DNA of 15,355 nucleotides. Source: an uncultured Oscillospiraceae bacterium. GTDB taxonomy: Bacteria > Bacillota > Clostridia > Oscillospirales > Acutalibacteraceae. The notes below the pieces were generated by a model. It had not been told where the DNA came from. It was given only the letters and a program-made list of their open reading frames with translations, and did no database searches. Each line of letters starts with the position of its first letter. The first letter of the stretch is position 1. The translations under genes and the position numbers were made by a program. This document shows positions 15,030 through 15,355 of the stretch, piece after piece. The DNA lies in NCBI GenBank assembly GCA_902489595.1, contig CABUAS010000040.1, forward strand, positions 1 to 15,355, written 5' to 3'.

Positions 15030-15107
15030 TTGTTACAAGAATTTTTCTCAAAATTTCAAATATTGTGCAATTTGTAGAAAAATATACAAATAATTTGTGT
15101 AATTTGT
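15030..15107. promoter_or_regulatory. AT-rich zone with repeated AATTTGT and small inverted repeats upstream of the glg promoter
   Basis: AATTTGT occurs three times, at 15069-15075, 15092-15098 and 15101-15107. ATTTGTA (15070-15076) and TACAAAT (15085-15091) form a 7-bp inverted repeat with an 8-nt spacer, and TTGTTACAA (15030-15038) is a small palindrome 17 bp upstream of the -35. These could be regulator binding sites or an UP-like element for the glg operon. In such AT-rich DNA some are expected by chance, and I recognise no known operator. Confidence 0.3.
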
Positions 15108-15116
15108 TAGATGATT

Positions 15117-15227
15117 GCGTGGCACTCTCAATAAATTCAGACTGTCGATAAAGTGGTCAGAACCACGCCAAAGTTAAATACGTTATGGTAATTACATTAC
15201 CGTAGGGTGCGGCGTCCACGATGCACC
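15117..15227. repeat. Cluster of small hairpins in the right-hand intergenic region
   Basis: Several inverted repeats follow one another: GCGTGG (15117-15122) with CCACGC (15163-15168); the competing GTGGT/ACCAC (15153-15157, 15162-15166); TATGGTAAT/ATTACCGTA (15184-15192, 15196-15204, one G-U pair, loop TAC); and GGTGC/GCACC (15206-15210, 15223-15227). No open reading frame of note is present. It may be the inner part of a palindromic mobile repeat or a structured RNA; the sequence alone does not decide. Confidence 0.4.
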
Positions 15228-15247
15228 GTTTTACAACAGCGTCATTG

Positions 15248-15282
15248 AAATTCCTAAGAAACGTCGAGTTTCTTAGGAATTT
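15248..15282. repeat. Perfect 15-bp palindrome followed by a T-run
   Basis: AAATTCCTAAGAAAC and its exact complement GTTTCTTAGGAATTT flank the 5-nt loop GTCGA. On the + strand it is followed by GGCG and six T at 15287-15292, so it could terminate a + strand transcript, although no + strand gene lies upstream in this gap. It adjoins a second large palindrome (15289-15346), which favours a repeat element. Confidence 0.7.
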
Positions 15283-15288
15283 GGCGTT

Positions 15289-15346
15289 TTTTGCCTTTTG
15301 CTCGGGGGCAGTACCTATGTACGGCACCCACTCGCAAAATGCAAAA
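15289..15346. repeat. Long imperfect palindrome at the window edge
   Basis: The left arm 15289-15314 (TTTTGCCTTTTGC then a G-rich part ending GTAC) pairs with the right arm 15319-15346 (GTAC, then a C-rich part, then GCAAAATGCAAAA) around the loop CTAT. The outer 13 bp have one mismatch; the inner part has a few mismatches and a 2-nt bulge. The right arm contains the direct repeat GCAAAAT. A stem this long with no adjacent gene is typical of palindromic intergenic or miniature mobile elements. Confidence 0.55.
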
Positions 15347-15355
15347 TTCTGTTCC

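Noticed and set aside
15117..15282. tRNA, 5S rRNA or CRISPR array in the right-hand gap
   Set aside because: The hairpins do not form a cloverleaf, there is no conserved T-loop sequence, and there are no regularly spaced direct repeats.

Overview
The window looks like a stretch of chromosome from an anaerobic, moderately low-GC Clostridia bacterium, plausibly of the Oscillospiraceae/Ruminococcaceae type. The reasons are the glgC-glgD pair (GlgD is a Firmicutes glycogen protein), a classical rubrerythrin, Gram-positive style ribosome binding sites (AGGAGG) and a short lipoprotein signal. I cannot name a species. Nearly all of the window is coding, in two opposed blocks that converge on a strong bidirectional terminator at 8196-8232.

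Left block (+ strand, 37-8150): a TrmH/RlmB-type rRNA ribose methyltransferase; a large membrane protein built like a P1B-type ATPase but lacking its catalytic motifs; rubrerythrin; a CorA-type Mg2+ channel lying 9 nt behind rubrerythrin in the same frame; a Tex-family nucleic-acid-binding protein; and a DUF2804 protein. These look like separate housekeeping or stress genes read in one direction, with GC-rich hairpins in three of the gaps (3293-3310, 4838-4860, 7057-7078).

Right block (- strand, 14932 down to 8243): a compact glycogen biosynthesis operon in the order glgB, glgC, glgD, glgA. The gaps are 21, 2 and 13 nt, each gene after the first has a good Shine-Dalgarno sequence, and a predicted lipoprotein metallophosphoesterase is appended after a further 15 nt. 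GlgC makes ADP-glucose, GlgD is its catalytically altered paralogue and probable partner subunit, GlgA extends the alpha-1,4 chain and GlgB introduces alpha-1,6 branches. A good sigma-A type promoter with an extended -10 lies just upstream of glgB (14985-15013). It overlaps the first ATG of the longest glgB frame, so that ATG cannot be the real start; a TTG at 14932 fits best.

Right end (about 15014-15355): no gene seen. It holds the glg promoter, an AT-rich upstream zone with repeated AATTTGT motifs, and a cluster of hairpins ending in a perfect 15-bp palindrome and a long imperfect palindrome that runs almost to the window edge. This looks like a dispersed palindromic element or a structured RNA/terminator region.

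The most unusual items are the apparently dead P-type ATPase with a 270-residue cytoplasmic extension, the GNHD-to-GNND change in the operon-linked phosphoesterase, and the palindrome cluster at the right end. I found no CRISPR array, phage, toxin-antitoxin or defence system, no transposase and no tRNA or rRNA gene.
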